Below, piece after piece: positions 26,912-36,039 of a stretch of 64,000 nucleotides of DNA. This stretch comes from Archangium sp. (GTDB lineage Bacteria > Myxococcota > Myxococcia > Myxococcales > Myxococcaceae). Within the stretch, counting starts at the first letter, position 1. Every line of letters starts with the position of its first letter. The notes below the pieces were generated by a model that searched no databases, was not told the DNA's origin, and saw only the letters and a list, made by a program, of their open reading frames with translations. The translations under genes and the position numbers were made by a program. The stretch spans positions 1 through 64,000 of the forward strand of contig JAUYRZ010000083.1 of the NCBI GenBank assembly GCA_030695565.1, read 5' to 3'.

Positions 26912-29517
26912 AGCGCCTGCTCGTGCTGTGCAGTTGTCTTTCGCTGCTGGCCTGCCGAGCCATCACCCTTGAAGACTTCGATCGCCCGTACGCCTGCGAT
27001 CACGGTGGCGCAGACGGAGGCCCGCAGTGCTCCAACGGCTGGTCGTGCGGCTTCGATGATCGCTGCTTCGATCGCATCACCGACGGAGGCCAGCTCGTCG
27101 GCACCTGGCGCTGCACCATCGACGATCACTGCCCCGATGGGTGGCAGTGTGGGCAGGAGGTCGAGTCGCAACGGTTCTGCCAACAACGCGGCGTGGGCGC
27201 CGCTTCGCCCTGCACGGATGACGAGGGTTGCGAGGCCGCCTGGCGCTGCAGCGCGAACGGCCGCTGCTTCGATCCCGCTGACGTCACGGGCGGCACCGAA
27301 CGCGGCTGCACGCTCGACGCGCAGTGCCCCAACGCGTTTCGCTGCGGAGAGAGGGTCGACGGTCGACAAAACTGTCTCGCGCTCGGCGTGGCCGCGCAGT
27401 CGCCGTGCAACACGGATCGAGGTTGCGAAGCCGCGTACCGCTGCGACACTTTCGCGCACCACTGCGTCGAGGTGAGCGACGTCATCGCCACCGGTAACAC
27501 CTCGAGCCTTTCGGCCCTCGAGCTGAACCCGCGCGTACACGAGCCAGCGCCGCTCGCCTTCGCGATGACCCGCCTCACCTTCGTGCCCACCGGTTTCGCG
27601 GGTGGCGTGCGCGATGGCCAGGGCGTGATGTTCGCCAGTGCGTTGGCCGACGGCGGCCTGAGGGTGACCACGCAGCTGCGTGACGAAATCTCGTCGCAGG
27701 TGCTCTTCGAGCGGGTCTACCCGTTGCCCGGTGCGGTGACCGCACTCACCGATCTCGCGGTCACCTCTGAGGGGCCGGCCGTGCGCTTTGCCGATGGCGG
27801 TGCTTCACGGCTGTCGATCACAGACGGAGGCGGGTGGCGGCCGCTGCCCGGCCCGGTGGACTTCTTGCGTCAGCGCGATCCCTTCGATCAACAGGCCAGC
27901 ATGGGTACGGGCCTGGTGAGCGTGAGTGGCCCGCTCATCAGCGTCGACGGCTTCGATGCGGGCCTCGTGTTTCCCTTCAGGGTGCGCGAGGTGGTGGCGG
28001 CGCGCGACGCCATCTACGGGCTGACCGAGACCGGCTTCTACAAGACCGGCGACGCAGGGCTGGTGCCGCTGACCGTCGGCCCCGGCATCTCGCTCATCAA
28101 CCTCAGCGCGCCTTCACGCGGGGTCACCGCCGGGTATTTCGGTGACCCTCCAGGCCCCGGGCCCTTGTTCGGGCTCTCCGCCGAGGTGCGCCGGCCCAAC
28201 GGCAGCTTCGGCATGATGAACGTCGTCGAGGCGGGGCAGGGCTGGGAGAGCCCGCCGCTCTATTCCGCGTGCCCCGACGGCGGCAGCCCGCTGCAGGTGA
28301 GCTTCGATGCAGACGAAGACGACCAGGGGCGCCCCCTGCTCATCTCGCGGTGCGCCACCGACACCGGCTCGAGCTTCCCCGTGCAGATCAGAGCGCGCAG
28401 CGTGACTGACTATCGCGGGCTCATCGAAGATCAGACGCCGTTTCGCACGGGCCTCGTCACGCAACGAAGTGCGCCGTTCGTGCGCGCGCACGCGGGAGCC
28501 GACGGAAGGGTGTGGCACGCGATCGATCCTGATCAGCGCTCGCGCCTGGGGCGGATCCCGCTGCGGCCGGTGCTGCTCGATCGGCAACCGGACACGATGA
28601 TCAGCTTCGACGACGGGCCTTCGGCCGGTATCCGGGTGTTCTGCCAGGCCGGCGGTGAAATCTTCACCTCTGATCCGACTGGTGGCTTCGTCTCGCAGAT
28701 GTCGCCCGGGTCGGTTCGTTTGATTTCGATCATCCCCGACAAGAACTGGATCGTGGCCAGCGCAGGCCTGCTCGCGACCGAGAGTGGTTCGCCCCGGTTG
28801 ATCGCCACCGTGCCGGGCACCACCTTCACGGCGCCTGCCACCGGGGTCACTGCGCAGGTGCAGCTCGGCACGCAGCTGCGCGACGTGGTGCTGGTCGCTT
28901 CGGGTGACACCGTCTGGTTCGCCGACGTCACCGACGCGCAGTCAGGCCCTTTCGCGCAGCCGGCCGTGTTCTCGCGGGTGTTGGTGCCCGTGCCCGGCGT
29001 GGCGTTGCGCTCGTTGACCCTGGTGCCGCCTCGCACCGGTCTCCTCGAGGGCTTCCTCACCACCAGCAGCGCCAACTTCCGCATCGACACGCTTGACCTG
29101 GTGCGCTGGTCGCTCACCCCGGTGGCCACGCCGCCCGAGCTGCTCTCGCTGCCGCTGGAGGTCTGGGCCGAGCCAGACGCGGGCCAGGGGCGAACCGGTT
29201 TTGGAGACGGCCGCATCTGGTCGTTGCCCATCATGGTGCCGCTCACCTCGGCGCTGGTCGCGCGCGATGGCGGGGCGCTGGCGGCCAGCGACTTCGGCCG
29301 CAAGTGTGGCGACCTCTTCGCAGCCACCGCCGAGGGTCTCTTCCGCGCTGAAGCCGTCGCCGATGGTGGGTTGCCGGGCTGGGTGAAGGTCAATCTGCCG
29401 GTGAACCTCGACTCCACCGAGTCGGTGCGGCTCTACGAGACCCGCGACGTCGCCGACCGGCTCTTCATCGGTACCAAGACGGGGCAGATCGTCGAGCTCA
29501 CCTCCACCTGCCGGTGA
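26908..29517 (+). CDS. Large lipoprotein with N-terminal Cys-rich repeats and beta-propeller-like body
   Basis: MKRLLVLCSCLSLLACRA lipobox; two ~63-aa Cys-rich repeats (27106..27300, 27301..27486); start overlaps the upstream stop (GTGA). Confidence 0.7.
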   Translation: MKRLLVLCSCLSLLACRAITLEDFDRPYACDHGGADGGPQCSNGWSCGFDDRCFDRITDGGQLVGTWRCTIDDHCPDGWQCGQEVESQRFCQQRGVGAASPCTDDEGCEAAWRCSANGRCFDPADVTGGTERGCTLDAQCPNAFRCGERVDGRQNCLALGVAAQSPCNTDRGCEAAYRCDTFAHHCVEVSDVIATGNTSSLSALELNPRVHEPAPLAFAMTRLTFVPTGFAGGVRDGQGVMFASALADGGLRVTTQLRDEISSQVLFERVYPLPGAVTALTDLAVTSEGPAVRFADGGASRLSITDGGGWRPLPGPVDFLRQRDPFDQQASMGTGLVSVSGPLISVDGFDAGLVFPFRVREVVAARDAIYGLTETGFYKTGDAGLVPLTVGPGISLINLSAPSRGVTAGYFGDPPGPGPLFGLSAEVRRPNGSFGMMNVVEAGQGWESPPLYSACPDGGSPLQVSFDADEDDQGRPLLISRCATDTGSSFPVQIRARSVTDYRGLIEDQTPFRTGLVTQRSAPFVRAHAGADGRVWHAIDPDQRSRLGRIPLRPVLLDRQPDTMISFDDGPSAGIRVFCQAGGEIFTSDPTGGFVSQMSPGSVRLISIIPDKNWIVASAGLLATESGSPRLIATVPGTTFTAPATGVTAQVQLGTQLRDVVLVASGDTVWFADVTDAQSGPFAQPAVFSRVLVPVPGVALRSLTLVPPRTGLLEGFLTTSSANFRIDTLDLVRWSLTPVATPPELLSLPLEVWAEPDAGQGRTGFGDGRIWSLPIMVPLTSALVARDGGALAASDFGRKCGDLFAATAEGLFRAEAVADGGLPGWVKVNLPVNLDSTESVRLYETRDVADRLFIGTKTGQIVELTSTCR

Positions 29518-29541
29518 TCCTCAAGTAGAAGGCGCTCCGCC

Positions 29542-30126
29542 ATGCGCCTCTCGCTGCTGACCCTGTCCGTCGCCCTGTTCGCTTGTGGTCCCACGCCGGT
29601 GGTGCCCGACGCGGGCAGCCCGCTCGGTTGCCGCGACACCGCGAAGACGCCCGCCAACCTGATCGAGAACGGCGCCTTCGAGTGCGACACCTCGCCGCCC
29701 GAGTGGAGCGCGGTCTACGGCACCTTCGAGACCGTCAGCACGGGCCGCTCGGGCCGGGCCGGGCAGATCACCGTCAACCCGGCCGGCGGCCGCTTCGCCT
29801 ACAGCAAGGACTTTGCCGTCGATGCGGGCAATAAGACCTTCTGCTTCAGCGCATACCTCAAGGGCACGGCGCCCTTCATGCGCATGCGGGTGCTCCGGGT
29901 CATGAGCGGCAGCGTGCAAGAGGTGGCTTTCTCCGAGCAGGTCTTTTCTGACTTCAGAAAGATCCCCACGCTCAAGGTCACCAACGACAACGCCCCGAAA
30001 CTTCAGCTGGTCTTCGAAGCGCAGACCAACCGGAGCGATGGCATGAACGCCATGCCCGGCCAAACCCTGCTGATCGACGACGTCGACGTTTGGGAGAGCG
30101 CGGCCAACTGCAGTGAGACGCGCTGA
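29542..30126 (+). CDS. Lipoprotein, CBM-like beta-sandwich
   Basis: MRLSLLTLSVALFACGPT; NLIENGAFECDTSPPEWSAVYG...LLIDDVDVWE, the typical 'N.I.NGgFE...w......DDV.v' CBM-like pattern. Confidence 0.65.
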   Translation: MRLSLLTLSVALFACGPTPVVPDAGSPLGCRDTAKTPANLIENGAFECDTSPPEWSAVYGTFETVSTGRSGRAGQITVNPAGGRFAYSKDFAVDAGNKTFCFSAYLKGTAPFMRMRVLRVMSGSVQEVAFSEQVFSDFRKIPTLKVTNDNAPKLQLVFEAQTNRSDGMNAMPGQTLLIDDVDVWESAANCSETR

Positions 30127-30267
30127 AGGCCCTGCGACTGCGCTCAGGGTAGGCATCAGATTGGCTTCCCCAACCCCCTGCAATTCCCTTGGAACCCTCG
30201 GGGTGCTGTGACAGATGACGAGCTGATCGGACGCAGATCTTGGCGCGCGTCGTTGGAGTCACATCGC

Positions 30268-30912
30268 ATGCACCGAATGAAGAAGTCTCACGCTGCTGCC
30301 CTCGGCTTGATGCTGCTCGTCGCGTCGAGCTGCAAACCCGCTGGCGCGAAGAAGACGTTGCCGGGTCACGAGCTCTACGCAGCGTGCAAGTCGTGCCACG
30401 GCGCGCAGGGGTACGGGCAGCAGAACATCGCCGCCCCCGCCATCGCGGGGTTGCCGGTCTGGTATGTCGAGGCGCAGCTGGTCAAGTACCGGTCGGGCAT
30501 TCGCGGCGCGCACCCTGACGACTACGAGGGCCTGCGCATGCGCCCCATGTCGCAGCAGATGATGGACACCGGCGAGGTGAAGGCGGTCGCTGCGTACGTC
30601 GCGGCGATGCCCCCGATGAAGCAGCCCTCCACGCTCCAGGGCGGCGACGCCACCGCGGGCAGCGGCGCCTACGCGGTGTGCACCGCGTGCCACGGCCCCG
30701 ACGGCAAGGGCAACCAGGCGCTCAACGCGCCGCCCATCGCCGGCCAGCACGACTGGTACCTGGTCAGCCAGCTCAAGAAGTTCAAGTCGGGCATCCGCGG
30801 CACGCACCCCAAAGACATCACCGGCGCTCAGATGCGCCCGATGTCGATGACGTTGGCGGATGAGCAGGCGATGAAGAACGTCGTGGCCCACATCTCTACC
30901 TTGGCGAAGTGA
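30268..30912 (+). CDS. Diheme c-type cytochrome lipoprotein (cytochrome c4-like)
   Basis: CKSCHG and CTACHG motifs in duplicated domains; lipobox LLVASSCKP. Confidence 0.9.
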   Translation: MHRMKKSHAAALGLMLLVASSCKPAGAKKTLPGHELYAACKSCHGAQGYGQQNIAAPAIAGLPVWYVEAQLVKYRSGIRGAHPDDYEGLRMRPMSQQMMDTGEVKAVAAYVAAMPPMKQPSTLQGGDATAGSGAYAVCTACHGPDGKGNQALNAPPIAGQHDWYLVSQLKKFKSGIRGTHPKDITGAQMRPMSMTLADEQAMKNVVAHISTLAK

Positions 30913-30923
30913 GGCGGAACTTT

Positions 30924-31031
30924 ATGGCCGATGAAACGAACCCCGAAGCCCTGTCGACGATCATCTTCCTCCTCACCGCGGGGGGCGCGATTGCCTTCGC
31001 AGCGGTGGTCGCCTTCTTCGTCCTGAGCTGA
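30924..31031 (+). CDS. 35-aa single-TM small protein between cytochrome c and coxB
   Basis: Direct translation: MADETNPEALSTIIFLLTAGGAIAFAAVVAFFVLS*. Not in the ORF track (too short). Confidence 0.7.
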   Translation: MADETNPEALSTIIFLLTAGGAIAFAAVVAFFVLS

Positions 31032-31035
31032 AATC

Positions 31036-31749
31036 ATGATCAGCAAATACGTCCCCTCCGTTTCGAGCTTCTCCAACGACATCGACAGCCTGATCTGGCT
31101 CGTCACCGTCATCGTCGGCTTCTGGTTCTTCCTGGCCGAGGGCGTGCTGCTCTATTTGATCATTCGCTACACCGCGCAAGACGGCGTGAAGGCGAAGTAC
31201 ATCGCCGGCGAAGACCCCAAGGAGAAGCGCTGGGTCGCGTGGCCGCACTACCTGACGCTCGGCTTCGACGTGTGGATCATCGTCGCCGCCATTCAGGTCT
31301 GGCAGAACGTGAAGCAGACCATGCCCCAGGCCGACGAGACGGTGCGGGTCATCGCGCAGCAGTGGGCGTGGACCTTCGTGCACCCGGGCGCTGACGGCAA
31401 GCTCGACACCAGCGACGACATTCGCCTGGTCGACGAGCTCCACGTCGAGAAGGGCAAGACGTACCACTTCGAGCTGAACAGCCGCGACGTGCTGCACAGC
31501 TTCTCGGTGCCCGTCTTCCGCCTGAAGCAGGACATCATTCCCGGCCGCACCATTCGCGGCTGGTTCAAGGCCACCCAGACCGGCCACTACGACATTCAGT
31601 GCACGGAGATCTGCGGCATCGGTCATGCCCTCATGCCCGCGCGCATCATCATCGAGACCACGGAAGACCACGCAGCCTGGGTGATGTCGAAGACCCCGGC
31701 TTCGGCGTCGCTGACCGTGCCGTCGACGCAGGTTGGAGGAATGCCATGA
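31036..31749 (+). CDS. ctaC: Cytochrome c oxidase subunit II
   Basis: RVIAQQWAWTFVHPG, HVEKGKTYHFELNSRDVLHSFSVPVFRLKQDIIPGR, CTEICGIGHALMPARI (CuA CxxxCxxxH). Confidence 0.95.
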   Translation: MISKYVPSVSSFSNDIDSLIWLVTVIVGFWFFLAEGVLLYLIIRYTAQDGVKAKYIAGEDPKEKRWVAWPHYLTLGFDVWIIVAAIQVWQNVKQTMPQADETVRVIAQQWAWTFVHPGADGKLDTSDDIRLVDELHVEKGKTYHFELNSRDVLHSFSVPVFRLKQDIIPGRTIRGWFKATQTGHYDIQCTEICGIGHALMPARIIIETTEDHAAWVMSKTPASASLTVPSTQVGGMP

Positions 31750-33485
31750 GCAGCACCGCAACGGCCACGAAGCACGAGGACCACGGCCACGACTCTCACG
31801 GGCACGGGCCCGATGCGCACGCGCACCACCCCGAGCAGAACTTCTTCATGAAGTACCTGTGGTCGACCGACCACAAGATCATCGGCATGCAGTACCTGTT
31901 CACCGGCATGTTCATGGCGCTCATCGGTGGTTTCACCGTGTACGCCTTCCGCATGCAGCAGGCCTTTCCGGGCATGTCGATCCCCGGCTACGGCCGCGTG
32001 ACGGCCACCGATTACAACGCGCTCGTCACCACGCACGGCTCGGTGATGATCTTCTGGGTGGCCATGCCCGTGTTGATCGCGGCGCTGGGGAACTACCTCA
32101 TTCCCCTGATGATCGGCTGCGACGACATGGTGTTCCCGCGGCTCAACCGCTTGAGCTACCAGATCTTCCTCGTCAGCGTGATCGTGCTCATCGCCTCGTT
32201 CTTCGTCGAAGGCGGTGCCTTCGGTGGCGCGTGGACGAGCTACCCCCCGCTGTCGGCCAAGGCCCAGTACAACCTGACGCCGTTGGGGGCGCCGATGTGG
32301 CTGTTCGCCGTCGCGCTCGAGTTCGCCGCCTTCCTCATGGGCGGCATCAACTTCGTCACCACGGTGATGAACAGCCGCGCGCCGGGCATGAAGATGTTCG
32401 ACGTGCCCATCGTGGTCTGGTCGATCATCATCGCGTCGATCCTCTTCATGGCCTCGGTCGGTCCGTTGATCGCAGGCGCCGTGATGATGCTGTTCGATCA
32501 GACCCTGGGGACCGCGTTCTTCGACCCCAACAAGGGCGGAGACCCGGTGCTCTGGCAGCACCTCTTCTGGTTCTTCGGTCACCCTGAAGTGTACGTGGTG
32601 ATGTTGCCGGCGATGGGCATCGTGGCCGAGGTGATCGCCACCTTCAGCCGCAAGAAGCTCTTCGCCTACAAGACGGTGCTCTACACGATGATCGGCACCG
32701 GAGCGCTCTCGTTCTTCGTCTGGGCGCACCACCAGTTCATCGCCGGCATCGACCCGCGCATGGCGAACATCTTCAGCGTCACCACGCTGCTGATCTCGAT
32801 CCCCGTCGCCGAGATGCTCTTCGTCTACATCGCCACGCTGTACGGCGGCTCGATTCGCCTCACCACGCCGATGCTCTGGGCGCTGGCGTTCATCGGCGAG
32901 TTCCTGCTCGGCGGCGTGACCGGCATCTTCCTGGGCTCATCGGGCGCCGACATCTACTTCCACGACACGTACTTCGTGCTGGCGCACTTCCACTACACGT
33001 TCTTCCCGATCGCCTTCATCGCGGTGTTCGCGGCGATGACCTACTGGTTCCCCAAGATGTTCGGCCGGTACATGAACGAGGCGTGGGGCAAGGTGCACTT
33101 CTGGGGCACCATCGTGTCCTTCAACTTCATCTTCATTCCGCTCTTCCTGCTCGGCGCGCGCGGCGATCACCGCCGCATCTTCGACTACACGCACTTCCCC
33201 GACCTGATGAAGCCGGGCATGCAGGATCTGCGAATCTTGGCGACGCTCTCGCTGGTGGTGCTCCTGTCGTTCCAGGTCATCTTCCTGGTGAACTTCTTCC
33301 TGAGCATGGTGAAGGGCGAGAAGGCCCCCGCCAACCCGTGGAAGTCGAACACCCTGGAGTGGGTCGCGCCGTCGCCCCCGCCCCACGGCAACTTCCCCGA
33401 GGGTCTGCCCACTGTGCACCGTGGGCCGTACGAATACAGCCACCCCGATCGCCAGGATGACTACTGGCCGCAGAACGCGAGCTGA
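31746..33485 (+). CDS. ctaD: Cytochrome c oxidase subunit I
   Basis: STDHKIIGMQYLFTG, WQHLFWFFGHPEVYVVMLPAMGIVAEVI, YFHDTYFVLAHFHYTFF. Starts within the ctaC stop (ATGA). Confidence 0.97.
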   Translation: MSSTATATKHEDHGHDSHGHGPDAHAHHPEQNFFMKYLWSTDHKIIGMQYLFTGMFMALIGGFTVYAFRMQQAFPGMSIPGYGRVTATDYNALVTTHGSVMIFWVAMPVLIAALGNYLIPLMIGCDDMVFPRLNRLSYQIFLVSVIVLIASFFVEGGAFGGAWTSYPPLSAKAQYNLTPLGAPMWLFAVALEFAAFLMGGINFVTTVMNSRAPGMKMFDVPIVVWSIIIASILFMASVGPLIAGAVMMLFDQTLGTAFFDPNKGGDPVLWQHLFWFFGHPEVYVVMLPAMGIVAEVIATFSRKKLFAYKTVLYTMIGTGALSFFVWAHHQFIAGIDPRMANIFSVTTLLISIPVAEMLFVYIATLYGGSIRLTTPMLWALAFIGEFLLGGVTGIFLGSSGADIYFHDTYFVLAHFHYTFFPIAFIAVFAAMTYWFPKMFGRYMNEAWGKVHFWGTIVSFNFIFIPLFLLGARGDHRRIFDYTHFPDLMKPGMQDLRILATLSLVVLLSFQVIFLVNFFLSMVKGEKAPANPWKSNTLEWVAPSPPPHGNFPEGLPTVHRGPYEYSHPDRQDDYWPQNAS

Positions 33486-33490
33486 CCGCC

Positions 33491-34072
33491 ATGAGCTCTT
33501 TCCCCAGACCCATCGCGACGACCCGAAGTGTCACCGGCATCTCCACGGGCAAGCTGGCCGTGTGGTGGCTGATCGCTTCTGAAATCGTCATCTTCGGCGG
33601 CGTGCTCGGCAGCTACCTGATGCACCGCATCGGGCACCCGGAGTGGGCCAGCCAGGCCGCGCACACCAACACCGTGTTCGGCGCGGTGAACACCTTCGTG
33701 CTGCTGACCTCGTCGCTGTTCGCCGTGATGGCGCACCAGGCGGCGGATCAGAAAGACGGCAAAAAAGCCGCGAAGTTTCTCTACCTGACCACGCTGGGCG
33801 CGGTGATCTTCTTGATCATCAAGTCGGTGGAGTGGACCGGCGAAATTCAGCACGGGTTCACCATCACCTCGCACACCTTCTGGTCGTTCTATTACACGGC
33901 CGCCGGCATCCACGGCGTGCACGTGATCGTCGGCGCCATCATCATGCTGGTGATCGCCAACGACGCGCGCAAGGGCATCGACCTGCAGCGCGTCGAGGCG
34001 GTGGGCCTGTACTGGCACTTCGTCGACATCGTGTGGATCTTCCTCTTCCCGCTTCTCTACATCGCCAAGTGA
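33491..34072 (+). CDS. ctaE: Cytochrome c oxidase subunit III
   Basis: KLAVWWLIASEIVIFGGVLGSYLMHR; HGVHVIVGAIIMLVIAN; VGLYWHFVDIVWIFLFPLLY. Confidence 0.93.
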   Translation: MSSFPRPIATTRSVTGISTGKLAVWWLIASEIVIFGGVLGSYLMHRIGHPEWASQAAHTNTVFGAVNTFVLLTSSLFAVMAHQAADQKDGKKAAKFLYLTTLGAVIFLIIKSVEWTGEIQHGFTITSHTFWSFYYTAAGIHGVHVIVGAIIMLVIANDARKGIDLQRVEAVGLYWHFVDIVWIFLFPLLYIAK

Positions 34073-34081
34073 GCCGCCAAC

Positions 34082-34492
34082 ATGTCCGCTGACGCCACGA
34101 CTCCTCATGACGCTGCGCACGGCGGCGGTCACACCACGCACCACTACCCCTACGTGAAGATCTGGGGCGTGCTGCTGGTGCTGCTCGCGCTGTCGGTCAT
34201 CGGCCCCATGCTGGGCCACCCGATCGTCACGCTGCTGACGGCCTTCGGCATCGCCTTTGTAAAGGCGTTCATCGTCATCAAGTACTTCATGCACCTGACG
34301 GTGGAGAAGAAGTACATCGGCTTCCTCCTCCTGGTGATGATCGCGTTCATGCTCGTCTTCGTCGGCGGCGTCTCGCCCGACGTGATGAAGCACGAAGGCC
34401 AGCGCTGGGTGAACACCGCGGCGCAAGACGTGGTCACCAAGGGCCTGGCGGCTGACAAGGCCGCTGAAGGTCACGAGGGCAAGCACGAGTGA
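34082..34492 (+). CDS. Cytochrome c oxidase subunit IV (prokaryotic, COX4-pro type)
   Basis: HHYPYVKIWGVLLVLLALSVIGPM...FVKAFIVIKYFMHLTVEKKYIGFLLLVMIAFMLVFVGGVSPDVM. Confidence 0.85.
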   Translation: MSADATTPHDAAHGGGHTTHHYPYVKIWGVLLVLLALSVIGPMLGHPIVTLLTAFGIAFVKAFIVIKYFMHLTVEKKYIGFLLLVMIAFMLVFVGGVSPDVMKHEGQRWVNTAAQDVVTKGLAADKAAEGHEGKHE

Positions 34493-35085
34493 TGGCTGAA
34501 GGCGCCACGGTGACGCGTCTCCCCGAGAGGACGAAACGTCCTCCCGTCATCTCCAGCGCCGTGCTCGGTACGTTGTTCTTCATCGTGGCCGAGGTGATGT
34601 TCTTCTCGGGCGCCATCTCGGCGTTCACCATCAGCCGCTCCGGTGCGTTGCCCGGAACGTGGCCGATGCCGGGGCAGCCGCGGTTGCCCGCTGAAGCGAC
34701 CATGCTCAACACGGCGCTGCTGCTGCTCAGCGGCATCGTGTTGGTGGTGGCGCACCGGCTGTACCGCAAGCAGAACCCCATCGCGCACTGGGTGACCCTC
34801 TGTGCGTGGGCGCTCGGCGCCGGTTTCGTCGGGCTGCAGGGCGTGGAGTGGGCAGGCCTGCTCTCCCAGGGCCTCACGCTGACTTCGAGCCCGCTGGGCA
34901 GTTTCTTTTATTTGATCGTCGGCTCGCACGCGGTGCACGCCGTCGTCGCGCTCATCGCGCTGGGCGTTGCGTGGTTGCAGATGGCGCGCAACAAGCTGGC
35001 GCCGGGCCTGTTCTTCGGCGCGCAGACCTTCTGGTACTTCGTGGTGCTGCTGTGGCCCATCATCTACCTGCGGGTGTATTTCTAA
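34489..35085 (+). CDS. Second subunit-III-family (heme-copper oxidase subunit III-like) protein
   Basis: VLGTLFFIVAEVMFFSGAISAFTISR; GSHAVHAVVALIALG; QTFWYFVVLLWPIIYLRVYF. Start overlaps the upstream stop (ATGATG at GTGATGG). Confidence 0.85.
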   Translation: MMAEGATVTRLPERTKRPPVISSAVLGTLFFIVAEVMFFSGAISAFTISRSGALPGTWPMPGQPRLPAEATMLNTALLLLSGIVLVVAHRLYRKQNPIAHWVTLCAWALGAGFVGLQGVEWAGLLSQGLTLTSSPLGSFFYLIVGSHAVHAVVALIALGVAWLQMARNKLAPGLFFGAQTFWYFVVLLWPIIYLRVYF

Positions 35086-35306
35086 TGACGCGTGTGACTT
35101 CACTGCTGCTTGCGCTGCTGGCTTCCCCCGCCTTCGCCTGCGCGGTGTGTGGAGCGGGTGAAGACGATCCGTCGCGCACCTCGTACATCGGGATGACCAT
35201 CATCATCTCGTTGCTCCCGCTGGGCATGCTGGGCGGCATCGTGGGCTACGTGTTCATGAAGTCGCGTGAGCCGGCGCCCACCGAAGCAGACAGGGTCGAG
35301 CCGTAG
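35085..35306 (+). CDS. Small membrane protein of the oxidase operon
   Basis: Start in the TAATG overlap: MTRVTSLLLALLASPAFACAVCGAGEDDPSRTSYIGMTIIISLLPLGMLGGIVGYVFMKSREPAPTEADRVEP*. Confidence 0.75.
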   Translation: MTRVTSLLLALLASPAFACAVCGAGEDDPSRTSYIGMTIIISLLPLGMLGGIVGYVFMKSREPAPTEADRVEP

Positions 35307-35318
35307 CCGTCGCCCCTC

Positions 35319-35341
35319 CTTGTGGACATAATGGCCATATG
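35319..35341 (+). promoter_or_regulatory. Possible promoter/operator of the TA pair (CATAAT box, ATGGCCAT palindrome)
   Basis: cttgtggaCATAATGGCCATatg: a -10-like CATAAT lies ~7 nt upstream of the ATG and overlaps an 8-bp palindrome. Confidence 0.35.
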
Positions 35342-35611
35342 GACGTCTCCGTCAGAAAGCTGAAAGACAACCTCAGCGCGTACCTTCGACGCGTTCAGGC
35401 TGGCGAGCCCGTCATCGTCACCGACCACGGGCGGCCGGTCGCTGCGTTGGTCTCGCTCTCGCCCCAGGCTGACTCTCCCTCCGAACGGCTCGCGCAGCTC
35501 GAGGCGTCGGGTGAAGTCACCGCACCGACCAGCACCGTCTTCGAGAAGGTGAAGCGGTCTCGCGTGCGAGGCAAGAGTGTCTCCAGCACGCTGCTGAGCG
35601 ACCGCGGGTGA
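35339..35611 (+). CDS. Phd/YefM-family antitoxin
   Basis: MDVSVRKLKDNLSAYLRRVQAGEPVIVTDHGRPVAALVSLSP, a classic Phd/YefM N-terminus. Confidence 0.92.
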   Translation: MDVSVRKLKDNLSAYLRRVQAGEPVIVTDHGRPVAALVSLSPQADSPSERLAQLEASGEVTAPTSTVFEKVKRSRVRGKSVSSTLLSDRG

Positions 35612-36039
35612 TTCACTTTCTCGACTCGAGTGCCCTCGTGAAGCGCTACGTCGAGGAAGAAGGGAGCGCGGTGATCGCGCTGCTCTTTCGTGGGAAGAAG
35701 ATGCTCGCGGTCAGCCGCCTGGCTGAGGTCGAAGTGCCCCTCGCCCTGGCGAAGCGCGCCCGGCGGGGCGACTTGAAGGAGGCGGAGGCCCGCGCCCATG
35801 GTGAGCACGTGCTCCGAGACCTCAAGAGCATGCGGGTGGCCGAACTTCGCCAACGCACGTTCGAACACGCCCGCGAGCTCGGTTGGGCTCATGGGTTGCG
35901 TGCGTACGACGCGCTTCAGCTCGCTTCCGCCAGCCGCTTGAAAACCGAGACGGGCATGTCGCTCACGTTCTGGTGCGCCGACGAGGGCCTCAATCAGGCC
36001 GCCCGCGACGAGGGACTTCGGGTAGGGCTGCTCTCGTGA
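35608..36039 (+). CDS. vapC: PIN-domain VapC-like toxin
   Basis: IHFLDSSALVKRYVEEEGS...RLAEVEVPLALAKRA...LRAYDALQLASA; GTG start overlaps the antitoxin stop (GTGA). Confidence 0.92.
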   Translation: MIHFLDSSALVKRYVEEEGSAVIALLFRGKKMLAVSRLAEVEVPLALAKRARRGDLKEAEARAHGEHVLRDLKSMRVAELRQRTFEHARELGWAHGLRAYDALQLASASRLKTETGMSLTFWCADEGLNQAARDEGLRVGLLS

